A stretch of 7,607 nucleotides of DNA from Gammaproteobacteria bacterium UBA3067 (GCA_002366835.1 DFBZ01000051.1:3085-10691), one strand, 5' to 3'; shown: positions 1 through 6,104, numbered from the stretch's first letter. The notes: generated by a model not told the origin, from the letters alone. Program-made: numbers and translations.

Positions 1-30
1 GCTTTGCTTTGCTTTGTGATCAACTGAGCT

Positions 31-42
31 TAAGCGTTAAGT
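31..42 (+). other. Possible integron attC right end (R' box) at a cassette boundary
   Basis: The sequence TTAAGCGTTAAGT ends in GTTAAGT at 36-42, which fits the integron R' consensus GTTRRRY and is preceded by AAGC, as in classical attC ends such as that of aadA1. The next gene starts only 9 bases later, as is usual inside a cassette. The left part of this attC lies outside the window, so the palindrome cannot be tested. The call rests on a 7-base motif and its position and is tentative. Confidence 0.3.
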
Positions 43-51
43 ATAAAAAAC

Positions 52-513
52 ATGACCAAACCTTTTCAGCGAATAGGATCTGTATCAAACGCGCAAGCGG
101 GTCGTGATTTTGAAGTCGCGGCAAAGACTTTCTTTCAGTCCCAAGGCTTGCTTCTCGGAATGAATCTAAAAGTTCCAGTTGGAGTTGGGGCATTAAAGAA
201 AGCTCATGCCTTTGATCTAGGTTGTGAAGAAAAGAAAACATTAGTTGAGTGCAAGTCGCACAAATGGACATCCGGGGGCAACGTGCCGAGTGCCAAGCTT
301 ACTGTGTGGAATGAGGCTATGTATTATTTTCTAGTAGCACCGGATGGTTATCGAAAAATTATGTTTGTACTTCATGACTTCAACATAAAGAGGAAAGAAA
401 CATTAGCCGAATATTATCTGCGAACCTACAAACACCTAGTTCCTAGTGACGTCGAGTTCTGGGAATACAACGAAAAAACCAGCCATGCAGAAAAATTGGC
501 GCTTAACAAGTAA
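52..513 (+). CDS. PD-(D/E)XK nuclease-like hypothetical protein
   Basis: This 153-residue protein has the sequence pattern of the restriction-endonuclease-like PD-(D/E)XK fold. GRDFE at 17-21 gives the glutamate typical of the first helix. D55 in AFDLG sits on the first core strand, and E66-C67-K68 in LVECKSH forms the ExK of the second strand. The following stretch, WTSGGNVPSAKLTVWNEAMY at 72-91, looks like a conserved helix-rich segment. Metal-dependent cleavage of DNA or RNA is inferred from these residues. No methyltransferase, toxin partner or helicase lies nearby, so the role could be defence, repair or an orphan cassette function. There is no signal peptide or membrane segment. The upstream region is A-rich with no clear Shine-Dalgarno sequence. 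The last codons overlap a possible attC left end (501-507). I do not recognise a named family. Confidence 0.75.
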   Translation: MTKPFQRIGSVSNAQAGRDFEVAAKTFFQSQGLLLGMNLKVPVGVGALKKAHAFDLGCEEKKTLVECKSHKWTSGGNVPSAKLTVWNEAMYYFLVAPDGYRKIMFVLHDFNIKRKETLAEYYLRTYKHLVPSDVEFWEYNEKTSHAEKLALNK

Positions 514-570
514 CTCCAGCGGATAGCAAAAATAGGCATGTGCCGTAAATAGTAAGAATTGAGTATCAAC
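501..570 (+). other. Possible degenerate attC site after the nuclease-like gene
   Basis: GCTTAAC at 501-507 fits the integron R'' consensus RYYYAAC and overlaps the end of the upstream gene. It is complementary at six of seven bases to GTTAAGT at 36-42, as expected if both ends belong to one cassette. A small hairpin, GGCA-TG-TGCC (535-544), could be the apex, and ACTC (513-516) and GAGT (561-564) could pair as inner arms. However, no GTTRRRY right end follows before the next gene, so the site is either eroded or a coincidence. Confidence 0.2.
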
Positions 571-575
571 AAAAG

Positions 576-767
576 ATGAATGACGAACCAAAATTGGAAG
601 TATCGAATGGCGGAAGAACAGTAAGTATTGAAATTTATCGCTTAGAAGGTGAAACGTCATGGGCCTTAGACGTAATTGACGAGCACAACAATTCAACGGC
701 TTGGGATGATACATTTAAAACGGAGTTGCCTGCTTTAAGTGAAGCTAAAAAACTAATAGAGCCATAA
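576..767 (+). CDS. Small acidic hypothetical protein (63 residues)
   Basis: This short protein has a beta-strand-like pattern. A predicted strand pair (TVSIEIYRLEG, then SWALDVIDEHNNST, residues 15-41) is followed by AWDDTF at 42-47 and a C-terminal helix (LSEAKKLIE). The arrangement 'VxDExxNSTxWDDxF' resembles small hypothetical proteins seen in many proteobacteria, but I cannot name a family. It starts 62 bases after the nuclease-like gene on the same strand, so co-transcription or residence in the same mobile segment is possible. No Shine-Dalgarno sequence is obvious; the upstream bases are AACAAAAG. The protein is acidic and soluble, with no signal peptide. An antisense reading frame covers much of it, but its translation is Cys/Phe/Leu-rich and unconvincing. 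Confidence 0.6.
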   Translation: MNDEPKLEVSNGGRTVSIEIYRLEGETSWALDVIDEHNNSTAWDDTFKTELPALSEAKKLIEP

Positions 768-1053
768 AAAATATGCCACATTTCAACCCTTCTCATCAAA
801 GCAGCCTTAAGTAAAAGATTACCCTTCTTTCACCCAGACTGTCAGAGTCAAAGCGCTTGGCCGTATGGTGTTTAGACCCACTTCGCTAAAACCCCTTGGC
901 TAAAACCCGTAGTACCGTGCACGTTTTTAGGGCTCCTTTTTTACCGCTTCTTCCCAAGGCACCCAAAACCGTTCTACTTTAGTGCGCAAGCCACACTTAT
1001 GCACCTAAACCTAACTTTGATGATGTCCTCCTACTAGCTATAAGCCCACTAAG
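768..1053. other. Gene-free stretch between the small protein and the transporter
   Basis: I find no convincing reading frame here on either strand. It holds a direct repeat of GCTAAAACCC (885-894 and 899-908, 14-base period), and CCCAAGGCAC at 953-962. Blocks of this stretch recur in inverted orientation near the right end of the window (see the repeat entries). Confidence 0.5.
885..988 (-). repeat. Degenerate dispersed element, copy 1
   Basis: Read on the minus strand this stretch contains, in order, TGCGCAC (988-982), GTGCCTTGGG (962-953) and GGGTTTTAGC (908-899, and again 894-885). The same three blocks occur in the same order on the plus strand at 7435-7441, 7447-7456 and 7509-7518. Spacing between blocks two and three is similar (44 versus 52 bases). 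Individual 10-mers match by chance in a window this size, so only the conserved order supports a real repeat family. Confidence 0.3.
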
Positions 1054-1083
1054 TTACGCTATCTTATTGAATTAAAATAATAT
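1054..1083 (+). promoter_or_regulatory. Weak candidate promoter for the nitrate transporter
   Basis: TTACGC (1054-1059) and TAATAT (1078-1083) are separated by 18 bases in an AT-rich tract and could serve as -35 and -10 elements. Matches to the sigma-70 consensus are only partial. The location directly upstream of the palindrome at 1087-1103 is the main support. Confidence 0.25.
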
Positions 1084-1086
1084 TTC

Positions 1087-1103
1087 ATCATTGGCCCAAT
1101 GAT
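1087..1103. promoter_or_regulatory. Perfect 17-bp palindrome, probable operator
   Basis: ATCATTGG-C-CCAATGAT is an exact 8-bp inverted repeat around one central base, 45 bases upstream of the preferred transporter start and just downstream of a candidate -10. Size and symmetry suit a dimeric repressor or activator site. It does not match the FNR consensus (TTGAT-N4-ATCAA), and I cannot assign a regulator. Confidence 0.5.
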
Positions 1104-1139
1104 TGCTTTTAGCAGCTCATCATTTAAATGACTATCAAC

Positions 1140-1143
1140 GGGG
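1140..1143 (+). promoter_or_regulatory. Weak ribosome binding site favouring the start at 1149
   Basis: GGGG lies five bases before the ATG at 1149. The upstream in-frame ATG at 1128 has only AT-rich sequence before it, so the downstream start is preferred. Confidence 0.4.
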
Positions 1144-1148
1144 TCTTT

Positions 1149-2621
1149 ATGTCCGACAGTAACTTTAACGTATTGAATGTTGCAGACCGTTCAATACGTA
1201 CTCTTCACGTGGCATGGTTCGCGTTTTTCCTTACTTTTGTAATGTGGTTTAGCCACGCACCGCTCAAGCCTTTCATTATGGAAGCATTCGATATGACGAA
1301 TGCGCAGTGGAAAGCCTTGCTGATTCTTAATGTCGCGCTGACTATTCCCGCTCGCATCGTCGTGGGCATGATGGTGGACAAGCTCGGTCCACGCCTGGTT
1401 TACAGTTTTTTGCTGATGGCTGCCGCCTTTATCAGCTGGGGTTTCGCCTTTGCGCAAAGCTATGAGCAACTGGCGATGTTCCGTTTTCTCTCCGGTTTTA
1501 TCGGTGCGGGTTTTGTGATCGGTATTCGCCTGGTGGGTGAGTGGTTTCCAGCCAAAACAGTTGGCTTAGCTGAGGGCGTTTATGGCGGCTGGGGGAATTT
1601 CGGTTCCACTGCAGCTGCCTGGACTCTGCCTACAGCGGCGGCTTACCTCTATGGCGGCGATGATGGCTGGCGTTATGCCATCTCTACGATTGGTCTTATT
1701 GCCTTTATTTATGGTGTGATTTTTTATCGTCTTGCGCGCAATACACCGAAAGGCTCTACCTATTTCAAACCAAAGAAAACTGGGGGCCTAGAGGTATCGA
1801 ATAAGCGTGATTTCTACTTATACATCGCCATGAATATCCCCATGTATATCGCATTGGCAGTATTAGCCTGGAAACTATCAATGCCCGCCATTGGCTTACT
1901 TTCTTCCAACTATGTACTCCTAATGTGGGCAGTCCTCGCGGTGTTGTTTATTTATCAGACATACCATATTTATGCCGTGAATAAAGATCACCTAAAGGAC
2001 GGCTTACCAGAACATGACGCCTATAAATTCAAGCAGGTCGCAATTTTAGACTGGGCTTACTTTGTCACATTTGGTTCAGAGCTTGCTGTTGTGTCTATGT
2101 TACCCGCCTTTTTTATGGAAACATTCGATTTAACGCCGGTAATGGCTGGTTTATTGGGTGGTGCTTTTGCGGTGATGAACCTTGTTGCGCGCCCTGGTGG
2201 CGGTTACCTTTCCGACAAATACGGTCGCAAGAAAACCCTCACCATTTTGGTTGGCGGCCTGACTATCGGCTATTTGGTTCTTTCCACCGTCGATAGCGCC
2301 TGGGTGCTTCCATTTGCTGTTATTGCGGTGATGTGCTGCTCTTTCTTTGTACAAGCGGGAGAGGGTGCAGTATTCGCGATGGTGCCACTGGTAAAACGCC
2401 GCATGACGGGGCAAATTGCTGGCATGGTGGGGGCCTACGGAAATGTAGGTGGCGTTACCTTTCTAACTGTTTATTCCTTTGTAGATGCTTCTACGTTTTT
2501 TATGGTGATTGCCGGAGCCGCCGCTGTTTGCATGGTGATGGTGCAGTTTATCGAAGAGCCAGAAGGCCATACGCATGAAGTACTGCCTGATGGCACGGTA
2601 CAACTTATCGAAGTCAGTTAA
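1149..2621 (+). CDS. NNP-family (NarK/NrtP-type) nitrate/nitrite MFS transporter
   Basis: This inner-membrane permease of the major facilitator superfamily probably imports nitrate or nitrite for assimilation. Residue numbers count from the ATG at 1128; the preferred start is M8. WFAFFLTFVMWF (30-41) is TM1. R76 and R355 sit where E. coli NarK has its two substrate-binding arginines (R89 and R305), each just before a motif-A loop (GMMVDKLGPR at 80-89; GGYLSDKYGRKK at 358-369). The glycine-rich nitrate signatures appear twice: GVYGGWGNFGS (150-160) and GMVGAYGNVGG (432-442). EWFPAKTVGLAEG (138-150) resembles cyanobacterial NrtP more than enterobacterial NarK. Residues about 229-285 carry two extra hydrophobic segments between the two halves. 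A strong terminator follows. No nitrate reductase gene is in view, so substrate assignment rests on motifs alone. Confidence 0.85.
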   Translation: MSDSNFNVLNVADRSIRTLHVAWFAFFLTFVMWFSHAPLKPFIMEAFDMTNAQWKALLILNVALTIPARIVVGMMVDKLGPRLVYSFLLMAAAFISWGFAFAQSYEQLAMFRFLSGFIGAGFVIGIRLVGEWFPAKTVGLAEGVYGGWGNFGSTAAAWTLPTAAAYLYGGDDGWRYAISTIGLIAFIYGVIFYRLARNTPKGSTYFKPKKTGGLEVSNKRDFYLYIAMNIPMYIALAVLAWKLSMPAIGLLSSNYVLLMWAVLAVLFIYQTYHIYAVNKDHLKDGLPEHDAYKFKQVAILDWAYFVTFGSELAVVSMLPAFFMETFDLTPVMAGLLGGAFAVMNLVARPGGGYLSDKYGRKKTLTILVGGLTIGYLVLSTVDSAWVLPFAVIAVMCCSFFVQAGEGAVFAMVPLVKRRMTGQIAGMVGAYGNVGGVTFLTVYSFVDASTFFMVIAGAAAVCMVMVQFIEEPEGHTHEVLPDGTVQLIEVS

Positions 2622-2636
2622 CGGTCGGTTTAAATG

Positions 2637-2663
2637 AAAAAAGCACCCATTGGGTGCTTTTTT
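2637..2663. terminator. Strong bidirectional Rho-independent terminator
   Basis: A perfect stem GCACCC/GGGTGC (2643-2648 with 2652-2657) and a three-base loop ATT is flanked by six A on the left and seven T on the right. The A/T flanks extend the stem to 12 pairs. It lies 15 bases after the transporter stop and separates that gene from the alkene reductase gene. The A tract also makes it able to terminate minus-strand transcription. Confidence 0.92.
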
Positions 2664-2725
2664 TATGCGTGTAATTTATTCTGACAGACACTGCCTAGTA
2701 TCAACAATTATCAGGAGAATCAAGC

Positions 2726-3802
2726 ATGACGGATCTTTTCACTCCACTCAAAGTCGGCGCCCTCGAACTGCCTAATCGTATCATTATGGCTCCCATGACA
2801 CGCAACCGTAGCCCTGAAACCATACCGCTTTCTCTTACGGCAACGTATTACGGCCAGCGCGCAGAGGCCGGGTTAATTATTACCGAGGGCAGCCAGATTT
2901 CCACGCAAGGCATTGGCTATCCTGGCACTCCGGGCATTCACAGTGCGGAACAAATAGACGCATGGAAAACAGTCACCCAAGCGGTGCACGACAAAGGCGG
3001 ACGTATTTTTTTACAGCTTTGGCATTGTGGCCGCGCCTCCCACCCCGACTTCCACGGCGGTGAAGCGCCAGTCGCACCTTCCGCCATTACGCCAGCAGGA
3101 GAAACATTTACGTATGAAGGCATGAAAGAATTTGTTGCCCCACGCGCCCTATCCCTCAGTGATATTTCTGAGATTGTTTCTGACTACGCAAAAGCGGCAG
3201 AAAATGCCAAACAGGCGGGCTTTGATGGCGTAGAAATCCACGCTGCAAATGGCTACTTAATTGATCAGTTTTTGCGAGACAGCACCAACCATCGCAATGA
3301 TGAATACGGTGGCTCCATTAAAAATCGTGTGCGCTTTTTACTTGAGGTGACTGAGGCCGTGGTACAGATATGGGGTAACGAGCGGGTTGGCTTGCGTTTA
3401 TCCCCCCTCAACCCTTTTAACGATATAAAAGACAGTGATCCTCAAGCGACATTTCATTATGCCGTCAACGCACTCAACCCATTTAGCTTGGCCTACCTTC
3501 ATGTCACAGAAATGGGGGCGGAAAACCCAGGGCTGGCTGGCCCAATTTTTAACGTAAAAGAGTTACGCGATATTTGGCAGGGCGTTTATATCACCAACGG
3601 TGGGTATGATAAAACCAAAGCGAACGCGGCTCTGGAGAAAAACGAAGCGGATGCAGTGGCATTCGGAGTGTATTATCTAGCGAACCCCGACTTGGTAAGC
3701 CGTTTTCAGCAAGGCGCCAAACTGAATATCCCGAACGAAGAAACATTTTATGCGGGTGAAGAAAAAGGCTATACCGACTACCCAACGCTGTCGTCCCGTT
3801 AG
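2726..3802 (+). CDS. nemA: Old Yellow Enzyme-family alkene reductase (NemA-like, FMN-dependent)
   Basis: This 358-residue protein is a soluble FMN oxidoreductase of the OYE family, which uses NAD(P)H to reduce activated C=C bonds, N-ethylmaleimide, nitrate esters or nitroaromatics. Family landmarks run in order. NRIIMAPMTRNRS (17-29) includes T25, near the flavin. LQLWHCGRASH (96-106) contains W99. The substrate-binding pair H172/N175 is in EIHAANGYLIDQFL, with Y177 beside it. RDSTNHRNDEYGGS (184-197), R224 in LRLSP, and the phosphate-binding ITNGGYD (289-295) follow. The late motif is AFGVYYLANPDL, with V315 where PETN reductase and OYE1 carry a flavin-phosphate arginine. Length is normal for the family. 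A clear AGGAG (2713-2717) lies eight bases before the ATG. The upstream terminator implies its own promoter, which I could not identify. The physiological substrate is unknown. Confidence 0.93.
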   Translation: MTDLFTPLKVGALELPNRIIMAPMTRNRSPETIPLSLTATYYGQRAEAGLIITEGSQISTQGIGYPGTPGIHSAEQIDAWKTVTQAVHDKGGRIFLQLWHCGRASHPDFHGGEAPVAPSAITPAGETFTYEGMKEFVAPRALSLSDISEIVSDYAKAAENAKQAGFDGVEIHAANGYLIDQFLRDSTNHRNDEYGGSIKNRVRFLLEVTEAVVQIWGNERVGLRLSPLNPFNDIKDSDPQATFHYAVNALNPFSLAYLHVTEMGAENPGLAGPIFNVKELRDIWQGVYITNGGYDKTKANAALEKNEADAVAFGVYYLANPDLVSRFQQGAKLNIPNEETFYAGEEKGYTDYPTLSSR

Positions 3803-3812
3803 CGTTTCTTGC

Positions 3813-4103
3813 TCAGCAACCTGTCCAGTGCATTGGCAAAACCCGCCTATCCCTTTTCAACAGAGGAGGCGGGGCGCCAGTCACTTGCCCACTGCTGCGC
3901 ATTTCTTCTATAAAATTACGCATGGTTAAGCGGGAATCTATATTGTCCGTCGTTAGCTCTTCACCACGAGGGCTAATCACTAACACCCTTTTTCTGGCAT
4001 TCTCAATCCCTCATGCTTTCCACACCACAGGGATACAACGAAATATTCGTGGCAGCCGCGTAGAAACGATGGCAAAGACTAGGGGGCTGCCAATGACTAG
4101 CGA
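3813..4103 (-). pseudogene. Probable decayed minus-strand gene (segment B), converging on the alkene reductase gene
   Basis: Read on the minus strand, one frame runs from 4103 to the stop at 3813 with a single internal TGA (4011-4013). The part before it reads PLVFAIVSTRLPRIFRCIPV, a hydrophobic/basic stretch. After it comes ENARKRVLVISPRGEELTTD and then NIDSRLTMRNFIEEMRSSGQ, which has the balanced charged composition of real protein. No good start codon lies upstream of the TGA. Possible short starts are GTG at 3986 (57 residues) or ATG at 3923 (36 residues), neither with a clear Shine-Dalgarno sequence. It may be a small intact gene starting at 3986, or the 3' end of a longer broken gene that includes segment A (4097-4408) after a frameshift. 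I do not recognise the family. Confidence 0.35.
4050..4092. repeat. Inverted repeat with 8-bp arms
   Basis: TGGCAGCC (4050-4057) and GGCTGCCA (4085-4092) are exact inverted copies separated by 27 bases. No T tract follows. It lies inside the non-coding or decayed stretch and its role is unknown. Confidence 0.45.
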
Positions 4104-4110
4104 CTAGTCA
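4094..4110. repeat. Perfect 7-bp hairpin, loop of three
   Basis: TGACTAG-CGA-CTAGTCA is an exact inverted repeat next to the 4050-4092 repeat. It spans the stop codon of decayed segment A on the minus strand. There is no T tract, so it is not a convincing terminator. Confidence 0.45.
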
Positions 4111-4408
4111 GTGGCGTTAAATATAACGGTGGGATTAGAGCTGAGCAGGATGCAGTGCGTTTTTTTGCCTCATATATTACGGCCTCAGTTAGAACACGAT
4201 ACAACCCAATAGTAGCGTCCTTTTCTTGCCTGTTAAGGCCTTGGCAGGCTATTGAAATTCTATTGACCTGCTCATCTACCGGGCTAAAACCAAGCGACAA
4301 GCCCCCTGATACAGGGGACATTTCAAGGGCCAGGCCCTACTCATTTACATGGCCAAACTCCATATTATTTTCCCTTGTGCCTAACGCTATAAAACGAACT
4401 TCAACAGT
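4097..4408 (-). pseudogene. Probable decayed minus-strand gene (segment A) with an in-frame amber stop
   Basis: On the minus strand a single frame is open from 4408 to the TAG at 4097-4099 except for one TAG at 4337-4339. It reads TVEVRFIALGTRENN, then MEFGHVNE, the amber stop, GLALEMSPVSGGLSLGFSPV, then DEQVNRISIACQGLNRQEKD and a helix-like LYRVLTEAVIYEAKK. An ATG at 4363 has a reasonable AGGGA seven to eight bases upstream, so translation would begin well and stop after eight codons. The alternative is a 74-residue gene starting at 4321, which lacks a Shine-Dalgarno sequence. Continuity on both sides of the stop suggests a gene broken by a point mutation. Segment B follows at once in another frame, so the two may be parts of one gene. 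I do not recognise the family. Confidence 0.35.
4303..4317. repeat. Short hairpin CCCCTG-ATA-CAGGGG
   Basis: Perfect 6-bp stem with a three-base loop inside segment A, near its internal ATG at 4321. It could hide that start in mRNA, or be incidental. Confidence 0.3.
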
Positions 4409-4411
4409 CTA

Positions 4412-4662
4412 CTAGATATAGCTGCGCTATAGCGGGCGGTTGATATCTAATTTTTTGACTTGGGCCAGACACTAACTAGAATAAATTATCGGAATGGGGT
4501 CGCATTAGTGACTTTAGTTCGGCTGCTTATTGCCCTCTAGTAAATGAGTAGAGTCTTTCTCGTGTAGCGCTTTGAGCACGATGCTACAGAAAGTAAGTGC
4601 TTTCGGCGATGCTGTAGATTGTAAAGTTAATAGGATTTCAATAACCCGCAAGGAACGCAATA
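4412..4662. other. Gene-free leader region upstream of the first GH114 gene
   Basis: I see no coding frame here. It contains the palindrome CGCTATAGCG (about 4424-4433), an AT-rich tract around 4445-4490, the imperfect direct repeat at 4566-4617 and the AGGA ribosome binding site at 4651-4654. No sigma-70 promoter with good -35 and -10 matches was found. Confidence 0.45.
4566..4617 (+). promoter_or_regulatory. Imperfect tandem repeat in the leader of the first GH114 gene
   Basis: AGCGCTTTGAGC-ACGATGCTACAG (4566-4589) and AGTGCTTTCGGC-GATGCTGTAG (4596-4617) match at 17 of 22 aligned bases with one 2-base gap and a period of about 30. CTACAG/CTGTAG at the ends of the two copies are also inverted complements, so an RNA hairpin is possible. 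The spacing, about three helical turns, suits two bound regulator dimers. It ends 45 bases before the start codon. Confidence 0.35.
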
Positions 4663-6039
4663 ATGTGGAAAAAAACTTATACGGTATTATTAATATCGTT
4701 GTTGTTCAGTAAAACTTTGTTTGCTGACAATCTCTCCGTTTATAAAATAACAACACCGAAAGGCGCAGTGAGTGATCAGGATCTATCGGTACTCGCTAGT
4801 CTTGATCAATCAGGAAATGAGGATAACTGGTCAACATACATTGAGGCTAAACCAAATCAAAAGAAGTTCGTTGGGGTTTTTTATTTCAAACAGGCGACAG
4901 CAAAGCAGTGGAAAGAAATCAGAATTGATGCGAACACTCTTGGGGAAGCAAAGAGCGTTCAGCGATGGCGTTTTCAGTTAAGAGATTTTGAACAGAGGAA
5001 GTGGATAACACTTGGGGATAATAGCGGCGCACTGGACTGGGTTTGGTTTAAGCAACGTTTCACTATTAAGTCAAATATCGCCAATTACATTAATGCCAAT
5101 AATGACTTAAAGATAAGGTACGTATCTAACAACAATGTTGATGTCAGCAACATTGACCAACTCTCTCTTGCGCTAATAGAGAAAGGTACGAGTGATGGTG
5201 ATGACAGTAGCAGTGATACAGATGGTGACACCACTAATGATAGCAATGACTCAAGCGGAGACAGTAGCAATGACACAGGTGCTGCCGATTGGTGGCAACC
5301 CTCACCGGCAGAAAACCTGACGTGGCAATGGCAAATAAATGGTGAACTTGATACTAGTCTTGATGTTGATATGTATGATGTTGATCTATTTGATACAAGC
5401 GCGGCAAGTATCGCTGAGCTCAAAGCTTCAGGTAAGACGGTTATATGTTACTTCAGCGCGGGCACCTACGAAGGATGGAGAGATGATTGGCAACAGTTCT
5501 TTTCTTTTATCTCAAATGAAGAATACAGCGGTGATAAACCACCTTTTGCCGCCAACATGGCTGATTGGGATGAGCGCTGGCTAGATATTCGACGTATTGA
5601 TCTATTAGCGCCCATTATGCGATCCCGTATGGCCTTAGCCGTATCAAAAGGCTGTGATGGCGTTGAGCCGGATAATATGGATGCTTATACAAATAGCTCT
5701 GAAACGAAGCTTAATCTGACTTACTCCGACCAGCTTACTTATAATCGCTGGATAGCAGAACAGGCGCACTTAGTCGGGCTTTCGGTGGGCCTAAAAAATA
5801 ACGTCGAGCAGCTAGAAGACTTAGTTGATCACTTTGACTGGGCCCTAAATGAGCAATGTTTCCAATATAATGAATGTGAAGGTTACAGCGTGTTCACCTC
5901 ATCGGGCAAAGCTGTTTTCGGCGTCGAATACAAGGGGAGCGCGGGTGATTTTTGCGCTAAAGCGAATTCGATGGGATTATCCTGGTTAAAGAAGAGATTG
6001 GCCTTGGATTCTTGGCGAATTGGGTGTGAAGAATACTAA
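4663..6039 (+). CDS. Exported GH114 family glycosidase (endo-alpha-1,4-polygalactosaminidase-like) with N-terminal accessory domain
   Basis: This 458-residue exported enzyme begins with a signal peptide (KK near the N-terminus, hydrophobic core 8-20, probable cleavage after A21). Residues 24-172 form an aromatic-rich, probably beta-sandwich domain ending in VSNIDQLSLAL that I do not recognise; a carbohydrate-binding role is inferred. A Ser/Asp/Thr-rich linker spans 175-207. The GH114 domain (210-458) begins WWQPSP, then VICYFSAGTYEGWR (260-273), ERWLDIR (304-310), GCDGVEPDNMDAYTN (330-344) and NEQCF (396-400). In fungal GH114 enzymes one Asp and one Glu act in catalysis; the DxDN-type Asp (D337) and E397 are the likely counterparts. 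Six cysteines in the domain suggest disulfides. Known members cleave alpha-1,4-linked galactosamine polymers. AGGA (4651-4654) lies eight bases before the start. A paralogue follows 400 bases downstream. Confidence 0.88.
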   Translation: MWKKTYTVLLISLLFSKTLFADNLSVYKITTPKGAVSDQDLSVLASLDQSGNEDNWSTYIEAKPNQKKFVGVFYFKQATAKQWKEIRIDANTLGEAKSVQRWRFQLRDFEQRKWITLGDNSGALDWVWFKQRFTIKSNIANYINANNDLKIRYVSNNNVDVSNIDQLSLALIEKGTSDGDDSSSDTDGDTTNDSNDSSGDSSNDTGAADWWQPSPAENLTWQWQINGELDTSLDVDMYDVDLFDTSAASIAELKASGKTVICYFSAGTYEGWRDDWQQFFSFISNEEYSGDKPPFAANMADWDERWLDIRRIDLLAPIMRSRMALAVSKGCDGVEPDNMDAYTNSSETKLNLTYSDQLTYNRWIAEQAHLVGLSVGLKNNVEQLEDLVDHFDWALNEQCFQYNECEGYSVFTSSGKAVFGVEYKGSAGDFCAKANSMGLSWLKKRLALDSWRIGCEEY

Positions 6040-6068
6040 AAATTGTAAGATAACACGTGTAAAATTCA

Positions 6069-6097
6069 GGTTATCAGATCCCTCTGTGATCATAACC
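6069..6097. repeat. Interrupted hairpin downstream of the first GH114 gene
   Basis: GGTTAT (6069-6074) pairs with ATAACC (6092-6097), and GATC (6077-6080) with GATC (6088-6091), leaving a two-base bulge. No T tract follows. With the next hairpin it may protect or end the upstream mRNA. Confidence 0.35.
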
Positions 6098-6104
6098 ACT
6101 ATAG

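Noticed and set aside
1..16. Three tandem GCTTT units at the left edge
   Set aside because: Too short to call a repeat array or regulatory element, and cut by the window edge.
2333..2578. 81-codon plus-strand frame inside the nitrate transporter
   Set aside because: Cys/Arg/Gly-rich translation, out of frame within a clear membrane protein gene.
3842..3873. CCCGCCT/AGGCGGG inverted repeat as a terminator for the alkene reductase
   Set aside because: The loop is 18 bases and there is no T tract on either side.
3922..4107. 61-codon plus-strand frame after the alkene reductase gene
   Set aside because: No ribosome binding site, and the minus strand reads better here; treated as the shadow of segment B.
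4155..4415. 86-codon plus-strand frame in the gene-poor region
   Set aside because: Composition is less protein-like than the opposite strand, with no ribosome binding site; treated as the shadow of decayed segment A.
4378..4444. GCCTAAC ... GGTTGAT as an attC site
   Set aside because: The left box fits RYYYAAC and CGCTATA/TATAGCG can pair, but the right box breaks GTTRRRY and does not pair with the left.
5085..5423. 112-codon minus-strand frame opposite the first GH114 gene
   Set aside because: Its Ser/Leu-rich translation is the mirror of the Ser/Asp linker, and it lies entirely inside a well-supported gene.
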